NCBI GenBank assembly: GCA_041941305.1
Contig: JBGTQJ010000005.1
Location: 124,001-188,000 of the forward strand
Source of the DNA: JANSWP01 sp041941305
GTDB taxonomy: Bacteria > Bacteroidota > Bacteroidia > Chitinophagales > Saprospiraceae
Direction of reading: 5' to 3'
Length of the DNA: 64,000 bases
The notes beneath the pieces were generated by a model that worked only from the letters and a program-made list of their open reading frames with translations, ran no database searches and was not told the DNA's origin. Positions 47,432 to 55,503 of the stretch are shown here, one piece after another. Each line of letters opens with the position of its first letter. The stretch's first letter is position 1. The position numbers were made by a program, and so were the translations under genes.

Positions 47432-47816
47432 AATAATACCCATCCTTAAAATGATCCAAGTCTCTTCGTTCTCGTTTGGTGGGTCGTCCAGCTCCTTTTT
47501 CGCGGCGCTCGGGGGCTCCTTTTCCGATGAACCAATCTTGATATTTATTCATTTCCTCTTCAGGGGTGAGGTTTTCATAACAGGTTTGGGCAATAGGTGC
47601 ACCTACCCGCTTTTCCAATAGTTCAATAACTTTAAACTCCAAATTGAAACCATTCTTGCTCACCTTTACAATTTTTCCTATTTCCAATAAGAATGAGGGC
47701 TTCACTGTGGTTTCGTCCACCCGTACCTTACCGCCCTTACAGGCATCCGTTGCCATCGTTCGGGATTTGAAAATCCGAACACTCCAAAGCCATTTGTCTA
47801 TACGTACTTTCTTCAT
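47430..47816 (-). CDS. S4-domain RNA-binding protein, HslR-like
   Basis: A 128-residue protein whose first ~60 residues are an S4 domain (MKKVRIDKWLWSVRIFKSRT, 'ATDACKGGKVRVDETTVKPS', 'GKIVKVSK'). The C-terminus is basic (RREKGAGRPTKRERRDLDHFK). HslR in E. coli binds 50S subunits with stalled nascent chains. I use the Met at 47816; the longer reading to 47918 crosses the palindrome CCCGATAGCTATCGGG (47879-47894) and AACTGCC repeats and overlaps the PPK2 gene, so it is probably non-coding leader. Confidence 0.92.
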   Translation of the reverse strand: MKKVRIDKWLWSVRIFKSRTMATDACKGGKVRVDETTVKPSFLLEIGKIVKVSKNGFNLEFKVIELLEKRVGAPIAQTCYENLTPEEEMNKYQDWFIGKGAPERREKGAGRPTKRERRDLDHFKDGYY

Positions 47817-47911
47817 AAAAAATCTAGTATTAATACCCTCGAATCCAAACAAACACATTTTCTTAACTGCCAACTGCTCCCGATAGCTATCGGGACCAAC
47901 TGCATACTGCA

Positions 47912-48649
47912 TCACCATTCAATTTCAGGATACTCCATATTCAACCTTTCCAGAGTCTCCATAATAGTCTTGGATACTAAATAGTCTCGGTACCAGCGTT
48001 CATCTACTGGAACAATATGCCAGGGTGTTTTGCTTTGATTCAAAACGTCTTCGTAGCAACGCATATATTCCTCCCAATGTTCCCGTTCTTTCCAATCTCC
48101 TGGGTTGTGTTTCCAGTTTTTTTCTCGTTCATCAATTCGCTGTTGCAATTCTATTTCTTGTTGCTTTTTGGAAATGTGCAGGAAGAATTTCAGCAGCACA
48201 GTATTATTATCAAATTGGATCAGGTCTTCAAAAGCATTGATGGCATTCATCCGATTTTGTACGCGTTCTTCGTCAATCCATTTGTGGACCCGCTGGATCA
48301 ATACATCTTCATAATGAGAACGATTAAAAATTTTGAATTGACCCTTTCCCGGACATTGTTTATGAACTCGCCACAGAAAATCATGTGCAAATTCTTCCTC
48401 GGTTGGTTTTTTAAATGAATAAACACTTATTGCGTCATGAGTACAGTATTTAAATACTTTTTTTACCGCACCGTCTTTACCACTGGCATCCATGCCTTGA
48501 AAGATGACTAACAGCGCATGTTTTTTTTGAGCTTTTAAAAGGGAATGAAGCTCCCCGATCTTTTTTGCATAATCTTTGGTTGCGTCTTGAAGCGCCTCCT
48601 TGTCAATGCCTTTAGGAGGCTGAGTAGATACACTAGATAATTGAATCAT
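47912..48649 (-). CDS. Polyphosphate kinase 2 family protein
   Basis: A 245-residue kinase transferring phosphate between polyphosphate and nucleotides. Walker A GMDASGKDG (about residue 51), lid/arginine region 'FNRSHYEDVLIQRVHKW', and 'LLKFFLHISKKQQ' followed by 'RWYRDYLVSKTI' are characteristic of PPK2. Its length and the single domain fit class I or III; the class (ADP versus AMP specificity) cannot be fixed here. ATG at 48649 is preferred over the TTG one codon earlier. The HslR-like gene follows on the same strand, about 96 bp away. Confidence 0.93.
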   Translation of the reverse strand: MIQLSSVSTQPPKGIDKEALQDATKDYAKKIGELHSLLKAQKKHALLVIFQGMDASGKDGAVKKVFKYCTHDAISVYSFKKPTEEEFAHDFLWRVHKQCPGKGQFKIFNRSHYEDVLIQRVHKWIDEERVQNRMNAINAFEDLIQFDNNTVLLKFFLHISKKQQEIELQQRIDEREKNWKHNPGDWKEREHWEEYMRCYEDVLNQSKTPWHIVPVDERWYRDYLVSKTIMETLERLNMEYPEIEW

Positions 48650-49629
48650 CAAAAATAATTTTGGTGTAAAACTACAATCTTTCTAAAAGATTGGAACAAT
48701 AATTATGAAAATCACAAGTCAAAAGAACGGTGATTCAAAAGCAATTTTCACAAAATACAAAGCACTCAATTTTTTGGGAATGTCACCTTCCTTCTACCAT
48801 TCGTCACCTTTAGTTTTATTTAATTCCCCTTAAAAATTACTTTCGCTATTATTCTATCATTTTGTTCTTAGTTGTTAGAACTAATAAACAAACATACTAT
48901 TTGATATTTAAGAATAATGATGGAGGAATAGGTTTATCGGGTCAGGGTTTTCCTTGCACCCGGTAAATCTTCCTTTCTCACCCTTACTATCCTATCCCTT
49001 TCATAAATCCTTTATTAAAAGCTTGATAAAAATTCCATCAATTGGCTTCAAGCGGCAAATTTTATCCTGTGCTGCGTTGAAAAGCCTCGTCAGAACTAGG
49101 GCTATGGCATCCCATCCGCTAGCGGTTCACTTCGTTGAAAAGATTCTCCAAATCTTTTCTGCTAAAGCACCACTGCGTTCATGTTTTTTGCCTTGTTTAG
49201 CCTATGTCTAAATTTTTCCTTCCTGTGCTACAGGGATGGCCTTGGCACAGTTTGTAAAATTTTTAGACAAACTATTAGAATAAAATTTGCACGGTTTCGC
49301 TCAATCATGAAAAGGTAAACAAACTTTAAGCCTACCCGAAGTTTCATAACTAAGTGAAAATCAGTATTTTCTCTGTTATATTTTGTAAACTCACTGCTTT
49401 TTCTCACTTTCGCACTTAGAGTATTACTTTTTTATTGTAAAGTGGTTTTAATTAAACTACGCATCTGCCATAATTCTAGAATCATCCATCATTATACTCA
49501 AGTTTTAGCCCTAGGTAATTGATAAACATGCGGGTTTTGCATGTTGCTAAATTGGGCAACAGGGTTAAATAATTTGTCCTCCATCATTCGCTAATATGAC
49601 AAATTATCACCAAAACCTTTATCCTCGTA
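48650..49629. other. Long intergenic region with nested repeat elements
   Basis: About 980 bp without a convincing gene, between two divergent genes. 49055-49290 is a repeat complex (described separately). The remainder is AT-rich; 48961-49210 is crossed by an 85-codon ORF that runs through the repeat and is not supported. Confidence 0.6.
49055..49290. repeat. Nested repeat complex: degenerate family A element and short family B element
   Basis: Outer 14-bp inverted repeat GCAAATTTTATYCT (49055-49068 and 49277-49290, one mismatch). Inside, on the minus strand, is a degenerate family A core (about 49125-49200: CACTTCGTTGAAAA..., GCGTT...TTTTTTGCCTTG). Then 49204-49275 is a short family B element: its ends are identical over 23 and about 26 bases to the ends of the copy at 57356-57509. 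Confidence 0.55.
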
Positions 49630-50373
49630 ATGGACCCATTGCAAATATTAATTATTGAGGACGATGATTCGTATGCCCTTGAATTAGAGAGGGTTGTGAA
49701 GAAATTAGGATATACTCCTCTTTCTATACCTGCTAAAAGTGAAGTAGCATTTGAGGCGGTGCATTCTAGTCGACCTGACCTCATTCTTCTAAATACAGAT
49801 ATTAAAGGGCAATTATCCGGAATTGAGTTGGGACACTCTATTGCTGATCTCAAGATTCCTCTGGTTTTTATCACTGAAAGAGAAGACAGGGAGACTTATC
49901 AGATGGTAAAAAACACAAATGCTATTGGTTACCTGGTAAGACCCTTCAATCCCATCATACTTGAAGGATTTTTTGAATTGTTTTTTCCAAAATGGCAATC
50001 AATTTTTAAAGAAAGTTGTAAAACCCTAAATGGTTTTGAATCATCCCAATCCAAGGATTATATTTTCATAAAAAAGGGCAACCTGCTCTGTAAGGTTTTG
50101 CTTTCAGAGATCGATTGGATCAATTCGGAAAAAAACTATTGTACTGTCGTCTCCAATGGCAAGCAATACCCTTTAAAAACTTCGCTTCGTAGAATAGCTC
50201 AACAGTTACCGAAAGCCCACTTTTTTCAAATTCACAAGAGCTATATTGTTCGTATGGACAATATAGAAAATGTGGATCTTTTAAGAAATAAAGTGCAGAT
50301 CAATAACACAAATCTTCCGCTGGGAAGGAGTTATAAATCGGCTTTGATCAAGGAGTTAGGCATATTGAGGTGA
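49630..50373 (+). CDS. LytTR response regulator with a degenerate receiver domain
   Basis: A 247-residue protein: receiver domain (about 5-120) and LytTR DNA-binding domain (about 150-245, 'IDWINSEKNYCTVVSNGKQYPLKTSLRRI', 'FFQIHKSYIVRMDNIENV', 'LPLGRSYKSAL'). The acidic pair is present (D11, D12), but the position of the phospho-acceptor Asp is Asn (N55 in LILLNTDIKG) and the conserved Lys is Arg (R104 in YLVRPFNP). It is therefore likely not phosphorylated in the normal way and may be constitutive, or be controlled by binding. No histidine kinase is adjacent. Divergent from nothing; the TPR-CHAT gene follows in convergent orientation. Confidence 0.92.
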   Translation: MDPLQILIIEDDDSYALELERVVKKLGYTPLSIPAKSEVAFEAVHSSRPDLILLNTDIKGQLSGIELGHSIADLKIPLVFITEREDRETYQMVKNTNAIGYLVRPFNPIILEGFFELFFPKWQSIFKESCKTLNGFESSQSKDYIFIKKGNLLCKVLLSEIDWINSEKNYCTVVSNGKQYPLKTSLRRIAQQLPKAHFFQIHKSYIVRMDNIENVDLLRNKVQINNTNLPLGRSYKSALIKELGILR

Positions 50374-50419
50374 GACTTGATTTCCCTTTTTTATGCTCCT
50401 GGGCTTGCGTAGATACCTT

Positions 50420-53257
50420 TTATTGCTTGATTCTGGAATTAAAAAAAGTCCGATAAATCCCCAGTATTAGCACAGCCAATAATACTCCTGTCAATATATA
50501 TAGAGGCCAATTATTTGAAAATTCAAGTGCTTTCATTTCTCCCATTGGTACAAAACCTGCCCAATAAAAAGGATGTGCTTTATCATTTTGGTGCAGGTCG
50601 AGAAAATCAAGTTTAGCTTGCCGCAATGCGTCATCCTTGGATTTTCCTGTCTTTAATGCTTTAAAAAAAGATTCAACCAAATTGGCAGTTGCAATATCGC
50701 TAACCGCCCATAGCGTTGTCATGACGGATCGAACGCCCGCAATTGAAATGCCACTTGCCAGACTAATCACTCCTTCTCCTCGCCGATATTCTCCAATTCC
50801 GGTTTCACAAGCGCTAAGTACAGCTAATTCTGCGGGAAGGGATAGCTCGTATAAATCTTTCACATAAAGTAAACCAGAAAGAGAGTCTTTGTCAGGCTTG
50901 TTAAATACCAAATAGGACAATTCTCCATTCCGGTCATCTGCATTTCCATGCGTAGCCAGGTGTAGTATTCTATAACCAGGTGCTTTTTCCAGAAAGTTTT
51001 GCAGACTAGCTTCCTGACCAACTAATTTATCTCCGGAAATGATTTTCTGGATATTGTTTACTTCTTTCAGGCTATTTTCAAGAGGCGAAAAACCACGGGG
51101 ATCGTTTTCAAAATTTGGCGCAATACTTAAAAGGTTATTGGTGTAATTGACTTCGGATAATTGTTTAGTCTGAAACATTTGCGAAGTAGAAAATGCGTAG
51201 CTTATTCGATAATTTTTGAGCAAATAGGGCAGTTTTTTAAATGCAAAGGGATCTGCTGGAATACTAGTCAATAGTGCATCAAAGGGCAAATAGTGTAAAA
51301 CTCCATCTGGAATTAACGTTAACCTGGAAATATTTTGCGGAAGATTTTTTAAAGATGGTTTAAGCAATTTTTCAAATAACTGATAGGCTTTAGAAATATA
51401 AGCTTCATTGTACTGTCTTGCCGCTTTAGCCCCTGAAATTGGAAAGTTAAAAATGCCACTTCTCATTTCAGAAATCCATTCCCGAATAGGAAAATCCAGT
51501 TGCTTACGCAGGCAAAAAAAATCTTTTTTTGAAATTACAAAAGTGTAAAAATGCTTCTCAGCAAAAAACCAGGTGATTAAGCTTCTTTCTTCTGTAAGCA
51601 ATTTATTTTGAATGCTTTGGATATTTGGAATAGAATGTTTAAAGCCCTTTCTTCCTTGAAACATTTCTGCCCAAACCAAGCTTTTGCTTTTTTCGATCAC
51701 CTCAAATATTTTTTCCAAATGCTTTTTATCTCTATTCTCTTCCCAGGACAAAAAATGTGCTTCTACCAGGTATTCGAATACCTGAAAATTATTGTCCAAT
51801 AAAATCTGTAGTGACCGAGGGTTTTGGAATTGGGACCATAATCGATTGAGGACTTCCAGACTTTCTTCAAATTTGTCCAGTGCCATATCTAAAGACCGCT
51901 TTTCTGTCTGTGTATTGTATTCAAAATGCAATTCCCCTATCAACCTCAAAACAACGGGCAAGTGGAAGGAAACAATCCCATTATTTTTCAAAAGATTCAA
52001 TGCTGTTTCATAGTATTCCTTGGCAGTGTTCTGTTTGTTTATTTCAGCATGTGCTTTTCCCGCATTCATTATAAAAATCGCGCGTTTTTCTGCATCAGAA
52101 ATATTTGCCTGCTCAATTAACCTGATAGCCGCTTCAAAATGATTTAATGCCATTTCGTAATCTTCTAATTCAAAATAACAGCTTCCAAAGTTATTCAGAC
52201 ATTCTGCCAAAAGCGGATCTGAAGGTGGTAGCAATCGTTCAAAAACTCTTTGAGCATAGCCGTAATATTTCAGAGCAGTCGTAAAATCCTTTTTCTTGAA
52301 ATAGCAATTACCCAAATTATTGTAAATGCGTCCCGATTCTAGTGAGGATTCTCCAACTGACTTCAGTGTGATTTTTAAGGCTTGTTCGTGGTAGGATTTG
52401 GCTTCTTCCAACTGATTTTGGTATTGGGCTATTAATCCCAGGTGGTCATAAAGGCTTGTGAGACTAAAATCTTCAGCTCCTAAAAGTTCTTTTCGGATGG
52501 ATAAAGCATTCAAATACAGTTCTTTAGCATGGAAAATTGCTCCCAGTTCCCAATTAACTGCTGCCAAGGCGATTTGACTTTTGGCGACATTCAGGTGGTG
52601 ATTTCCAAAAAAAGCAATTCGATTATCCAGGGCTTTTTGGAAATGTTCTTTGGCCTCTTTAAGCTTCCCTATTTGTAGAAAACAGTTGCCCAAATTGTTG
52701 TGGCTGCCAGCGATGTCATCCAAAAGATTATTTTTTTGACGAATGTTCAAAGCCAGTTTGTATTGGGCAATTGCACTTTCAACATCCCCAAGACGGCGGT
52801 AGCAGATACCCAGATTATTATGACAATTCGCAACATCCGGATGCTCCCCACCTAAAATATTTGCTCGTACAGACAAGGCTTTTTGGAAATATTCAAAGGC
52901 TGATTGGTAATTCTTTTTTCGTAGAAAAGCCCTTCCAATGAGGTTCAGGCAATCCCCTAATTCTACGGTTTCTTGTTGATTTTCAAGTATTTGAAGGGCT
53001 TGATCTGCTATAGCTAAGGTTTGGTCATAATCTCTTGCATCAAAGTGGGTTTGAGCTTTTTGCAAGAGTTCATTTGCCCTAGCATTGTTTAAGGTAAAAA
53101 GCAGAAAAAAAAATGATAGCCAGAATGTAGCATGGCTCTCCAGAGCCGTGACCTTTCGAGCTTTTTTCTGAGCAGGAATGATGATCGAAGTATATGGGGT
53201 ACAGCTCCGGAGAGCCGTGCTACTTTTATTGTTATTGTATAAATCATGCATAATCAT
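50420..53257 (-). CDS. TPR-CHAT protease with C-terminal membrane helix
   Basis: 945 residues. A hydrophobic segment (about 45-62, 'FWLSFFFLLFTLNNARA') looks like a signal peptide or anchor; about 70-480 are many TPR repeats of the FleQ/kinesin-like type ('LNNLGNCYFKKKDFTTALKYY'). Then a linker, and a CHAT (caspase-HetF-associated) domain, about 600-910, with the catalytic pair His770 (HLATHG) and Cys817 (SACETG), and 'GISIAGVRSVMTTLWAVSD'. One membrane helix (about 918-936) ends the protein with a short basic tail. CHAT proteins are caspase-like cysteine proteases. Residues 12-44 are encoded by a family C paired hairpin, so the N-terminal region is altered by a repeat. The upstream gene pair is a sigma/anti-sigma couple, divergent. 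Confidence 0.93.
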   Translation of the reverse strand: MIMHDLYNNNKSSTALRSCTPYTSIIIPAQKKARKVTALESHATFWLSFFFLLFTLNNARANELLQKAQTHFDARDYDQTLAIADQALQILENQQETVELGDCLNLIGRAFLRKKNYQSAFEYFQKALSVRANILGGEHPDVANCHNNLGICYRRLGDVESAIAQYKLALNIRQKNNLLDDIAGSHNNLGNCFLQIGKLKEAKEHFQKALDNRIAFFGNHHLNVAKSQIALAAVNWELGAIFHAKELYLNALSIRKELLGAEDFSLTSLYDHLGLIAQYQNQLEEAKSYHEQALKITLKSVGESSLESGRIYNNLGNCYFKKKDFTTALKYYGYAQRVFERLLPPSDPLLAECLNNFGSCYFELEDYEMALNHFEAAIRLIEQANISDAEKRAIFIMNAGKAHAEINKQNTAKEYYETALNLLKNNGIVSFHLPVVLRLIGELHFEYNTQTEKRSLDMALDKFEESLEVLNRLWSQFQNPRSLQILLDNNFQVFEYLVEAHFLSWEENRDKKHLEKIFEVIEKSKSLVWAEMFQGRKGFKHSIPNIQSIQNKLLTEERSLITWFFAEKHFYTFVISKKDFFCLRKQLDFPIREWISEMRSGIFNFPISGAKAARQYNEAYISKAYQLFEKLLKPSLKNLPQNISRLTLIPDGVLHYLPFDALLTSIPADPFAFKKLPYLLKNYRISYAFSTSQMFQTKQLSEVNYTNNLLSIAPNFENDPRGFSPLENSLKEVNNIQKIISGDKLVGQEASLQNFLEKAPGYRILHLATHGNADDRNGELSYLVFNKPDKDSLSGLLYVKDLYELSLPAELAVLSACETGIGEYRRGEGVISLASGISIAGVRSVMTTLWAVSDIATANLVESFFKALKTGKSKDDALRQAKLDFLDLHQNDKAHPFYWAGFVPMGEMKALEFSNNWPLYILTGVLLAVLILGIYRTFFNSRIKQ
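53127..53223. repeat. Paired hairpin element, family C copy 2, inside the TPR-CHAT gene
   Basis: Two hairpins (53127-53153, GTAGCATGGCTCTCCAGAGC... and 53199-53223, ...AGCTCCGGAGAGCCGTGCTAC) are inverted relative to each other, 97 bp in all, as at 23516-23610. It is read through in frame as residues 12-44 of the TPR-CHAT protein, just ahead of its hydrophobic signal segment. Confidence 0.65.
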
Positions 53258-53701
53258 TGAAGGTAAGCCTTTTCCTTTTATTTTGATGATGAACTTGTCT
53301 AAAGTTATTTTAATGGCTTATTTGCAAGTCATTGATTTTGAATACTTCAGCTATTTTTCGCCTCGTACTTTCTTCCAAAGGGACCCCGGTAGGGCAAGTA
53401 CGAAACTCAGAATAAGCTTCGTCTTCTCCCACGTGGATCCCTTTGGGAAAAATCAAGCACTTACAACTAATCTCAATCAAAAACTTTAGACAAGTTCAAT
53501 TATTTTTGTACTCTAGACCCTTGGGAGAATTTGAGATATTGAGATATTGAGATATTGAGAATTTGAGATATTGAGAATTTGAGAGCAAACATATCCTGGC
53601 ACCTCTCAATTTCTCACCTTCTCAGACTCTCAAACTCTCAAACTCTCAAACTCTCAAATTCTCAAACTTGGGTACATTTTTCAAAGACCAAACACATCAC
53701 A
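53258..53701. promoter_or_regulatory. Divergent intergenic region between TPR-CHAT and sigma-factor genes
   Basis: 444 bp carrying both promoters. An inverted pair TTCCAAAGGGACC (53373-53385) and GGATCCCTTTGGGAA (53435-53449) could form a hairpin. 53525-53666 is a tandem octamer inverted repeat (described separately). No gene is seen; an ORF through the octamers is fortuitous. Confidence 0.5.
53525..53666. repeat. Complementary octamer arrays (GAGATATT... / CTCTCAAA...)
   Basis: The left arm (53525-53585) consists of tandem 8-base units GAGATATT/GAGAATTT and the right arm (about 53603-53666) of tandem CTCTCAAA/TCTCAAAT units; they are largely complementary around a ~17-base spacer. The transcript would form one long stem. 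It ends 36 bp before the sigma-factor start, so it is probably in the 5' leader. Confidence 0.7.
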
Positions 53702-54304
53702 ATGAAAGTAATCATGATGTCAGACGAAGCCTTACTGGAAGCCATCAAACGAGGTGGTACTGCTCGAAGTCGGGCAATTCGGCAATTGTATAAAGAGGAC
53801 GATTTGAGGCGGAAGGTGATATATTATGTGAAGCAAAACAATGGAACACAAGAGGAAGGCATGGATATTTGGCATGAAGGCATCATCGTACTAGACAGAA
53901 ATGTGCGGGAAGGAAAGTTTCGGGAAGAGACTTCTTTACAGGGGTATTTGTACTCTATATGCCGCTTTCTGTGGATGAACCAGGTACGAAAAAAAGCCAA
54001 AATGGATTTTACGGACGACATGAAAAGATTAGATGAAGTGGAGACCCAAACCCCGGAAACACAATTTATGGACAACGAATCAAAAAATATTTTGAGGGTA
54101 GTTTTGAAGCAAATTGGAGAACGCTGTCAGCGCATTCTCGAATTGTGGAAACTCTCTTACTCAATGGAGGAAATTGCAGCGGAGGTAGGTTTTAGTAGTC
54201 CGGCCATGGCGCGAAAAAATAAGTATCGATGTCATAAAAGATTACTGGAACTCTTGGAAAAGCACCCAAAATTAAATGACCTTTTAAAAAGCATGAACCA
54301 ATGA
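53702..54304 (+). CDS. Sigma-70 family (ECF-like) sigma factor
   Basis: A 200-residue protein. Region 2: 'RAIRQLYKEDDLRRKVIYYVKQNNGTQEEGMDIWHEGIIVLDRNVREGKF...SLQGYLYSICRFLWMNQVRK'. Region 4: 'LRVVLKQIGERCQRILELWKLSYSMEEIAAEVGFSSPAMARKNKYRCHKRLLELL'. This is the Bacteroidota sigma type with a compact region 4 and no region 3. The start is the ATG at 53702 (an internal Met at 53717 is possible). Its stop overlaps the anti-sigma-like gene's ATG (ATGA), so they are coupled. It is divergent from the TPR-CHAT gene, which could be its target. Confidence 0.9.
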   Translation: MKVIMMSDEALLEAIKRGGTARSRAIRQLYKEDDLRRKVIYYVKQNNGTQEEGMDIWHEGIIVLDRNVREGKFREETSLQGYLYSICRFLWMNQVRKKAKMDFTDDMKRLDEVETQTPETQFMDNESKNILRVVLKQIGERCQRILELWKLSYSMEEIAAEVGFSSPAMARKNKYRCHKRLLELLEKHPKLNDLLKSMNQ

Positions 54305-55077
54305 AGCAAAATGACAAATACGAACAAATAGAAGCTTACCTTTTTGGTGATTTGACTGAAAAGGAAGCTGCGGCTTTTGAATCTGAAATAGCTGCCGACG
54401 CTACACTCAAACGAGAAGTAGACAAACATAAACTTGCCAATAACTCTCTTGAAATATTGATAGAAGATAGCCTTCGGGAAGAATTAAAAAAGTTGAAGGC
54501 GGAAGAGACCCATTCTGAAAAACAGGCGAAAATAGTGCCTATGCGCCGAATGAGGTTCATGATGGCTGCGGCAGCGGTGATTGTGGCATTGATTGGCTTT
54601 ATTACCTTCCAGTGGGCAAATGATACTTATTCAAATTCCGGACTAGTTGCTTCCAATTATGAAGCATTTCAAAAAGAAGAAATCCGATTTCCAGGAGTAG
54701 AAACGGTATTGGAGAATGCATCCGATGCCTACGAGCAAGGTGACTTTCAACAAGCTATTGAATTGTTGAATTCCATTCCTCTTGAAAATGATTTTTACGC
54801 AGAGGCACAATATATTTCCGGACATAGCTATTTCCAACAAAATCAATTCAAAGAAGCAGCTCAGGCTTTTCAAAATACAATTAATCAGAACCATCCCAGA
54901 TTGAATGACGACGCTGAATGGTATTTAGCCTTGTCCTACCTGAGTATGAATGAAACAGGCGCTGATTTTCAAAATTTGTTGAACCAGATTGCAACCTCAG
55001 ACGGGCATGATTTTCAGAAAAATGCACAGGAGTTGAAATCAGATTTGGATAGTTTTTGGAGAAAGATAGCTGATTAA
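54301..55077 (+). CDS. Putative anti-sigma factor with membrane helix and TPR-like periplasmic domain
   Basis: 258 residues. The N-terminus (about 1-75, 'YEQIEAYLFGDLTEKEAAAFESEIAADATLKREVDKHK') resembles the cytoplasmic anti-sigma domain of Bacteroidota regulators. One membrane helix follows (about 86-106, 'MMAAAAVIVALIGFITFQW'). The exported part (about 120-250) has TPR-like helix pairs ('ALENASDAYEQGDFQQAIELLN...', 'FYAEAQYISGHSYFQQNQFKEAAQAFQNTI'). The 4-bp overlap with the sigma gene supports partnership. A hairpin at 55103-55134 follows. Confidence 0.87.
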   Translation: MKQNDKYEQIEAYLFGDLTEKEAAAFESEIAADATLKREVDKHKLANNSLEILIEDSLREELKKLKAEETHSEKQAKIVPMRRMRFMMAAAAVIVALIGFITFQWANDTYSNSGLVASNYEAFQKEEIRFPGVETVLENASDAYEQGDFQQAIELLNSIPLENDFYAEAQYISGHSYFQQNQFKEAAQAFQNTINQNHPRLNDDAEWYLALSYLSMNETGADFQNLLNQIATSDGHDFQKNAQELKSDLDSFWRKIAD

Positions 55078-55102
55078 AATATTCATCAGAGTCCCTTTGT
55101 AC

Positions 55103-55134
55103 TTGTCAGAGTCTCTCGAAGAGGACTCTGACAA
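55103..55134 (+). terminator. Hairpin after the sigma/anti-sigma operon
   Basis: 11-bp perfect stem TTGTCAGAGTC / GACTCTGACAA, extended by CTC/GAG around a GAA loop, 25 bp past the anti-sigma stop. No T-tract follows, so efficiency is uncertain. Confidence 0.6.
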
Positions 55135-55503
55135 ATATAAGATTCAAAACCCTTTCAACCCTAAATACTATTTCAAATCATTAAGTCTATCTGAACCGTA
55201 GCACTGATTCTACCAATTTTCCCACCTTTAACGTTTGATATTAATATAATAGTAAGTCACCCTCTCATCTCCTTTGACCCACCAAAAAAGGAAAAGCATT
55301 TTCATTCCTATTTTCATTTTCATTAAAATTTTCATTATATCTGGGTACATCTCTTCCTTACCAAACACACCTACCTGAATCGCTTATCAGAAGCGATTGA
55401 AAATTCAAAAAGAGTTCATTCCGAAATAGGTTACTCACCCTCAATAAACAACTGGCAACCAATAACCGAATGACTCTTTTCCAAACCTTAAAAATGATTG
55501 ATT
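55135..55503. other. Intergenic region upstream of the Gly/Asn-rich secreted protein
   Basis: About 370 bp, AT-rich, including several TTTTCATT units (about 55300-55335). No gene is visible. Presumably holds the promoter of the next gene; I cannot place it. Confidence 0.5.

Noticed and set aside
48954..49211. 85-codon ORF in the long intergenic region
   Set aside because: It crosses the degenerate family A repeat; no supporting features.
50420..53257. TPR-CHAT partner of a type III-E CRISPR effector (Craspase)
   Set aside because: No gRAMP/Cas7-11 gene or CRISPR array is nearby, and this protein has a membrane helix and a different TPR arrangement.
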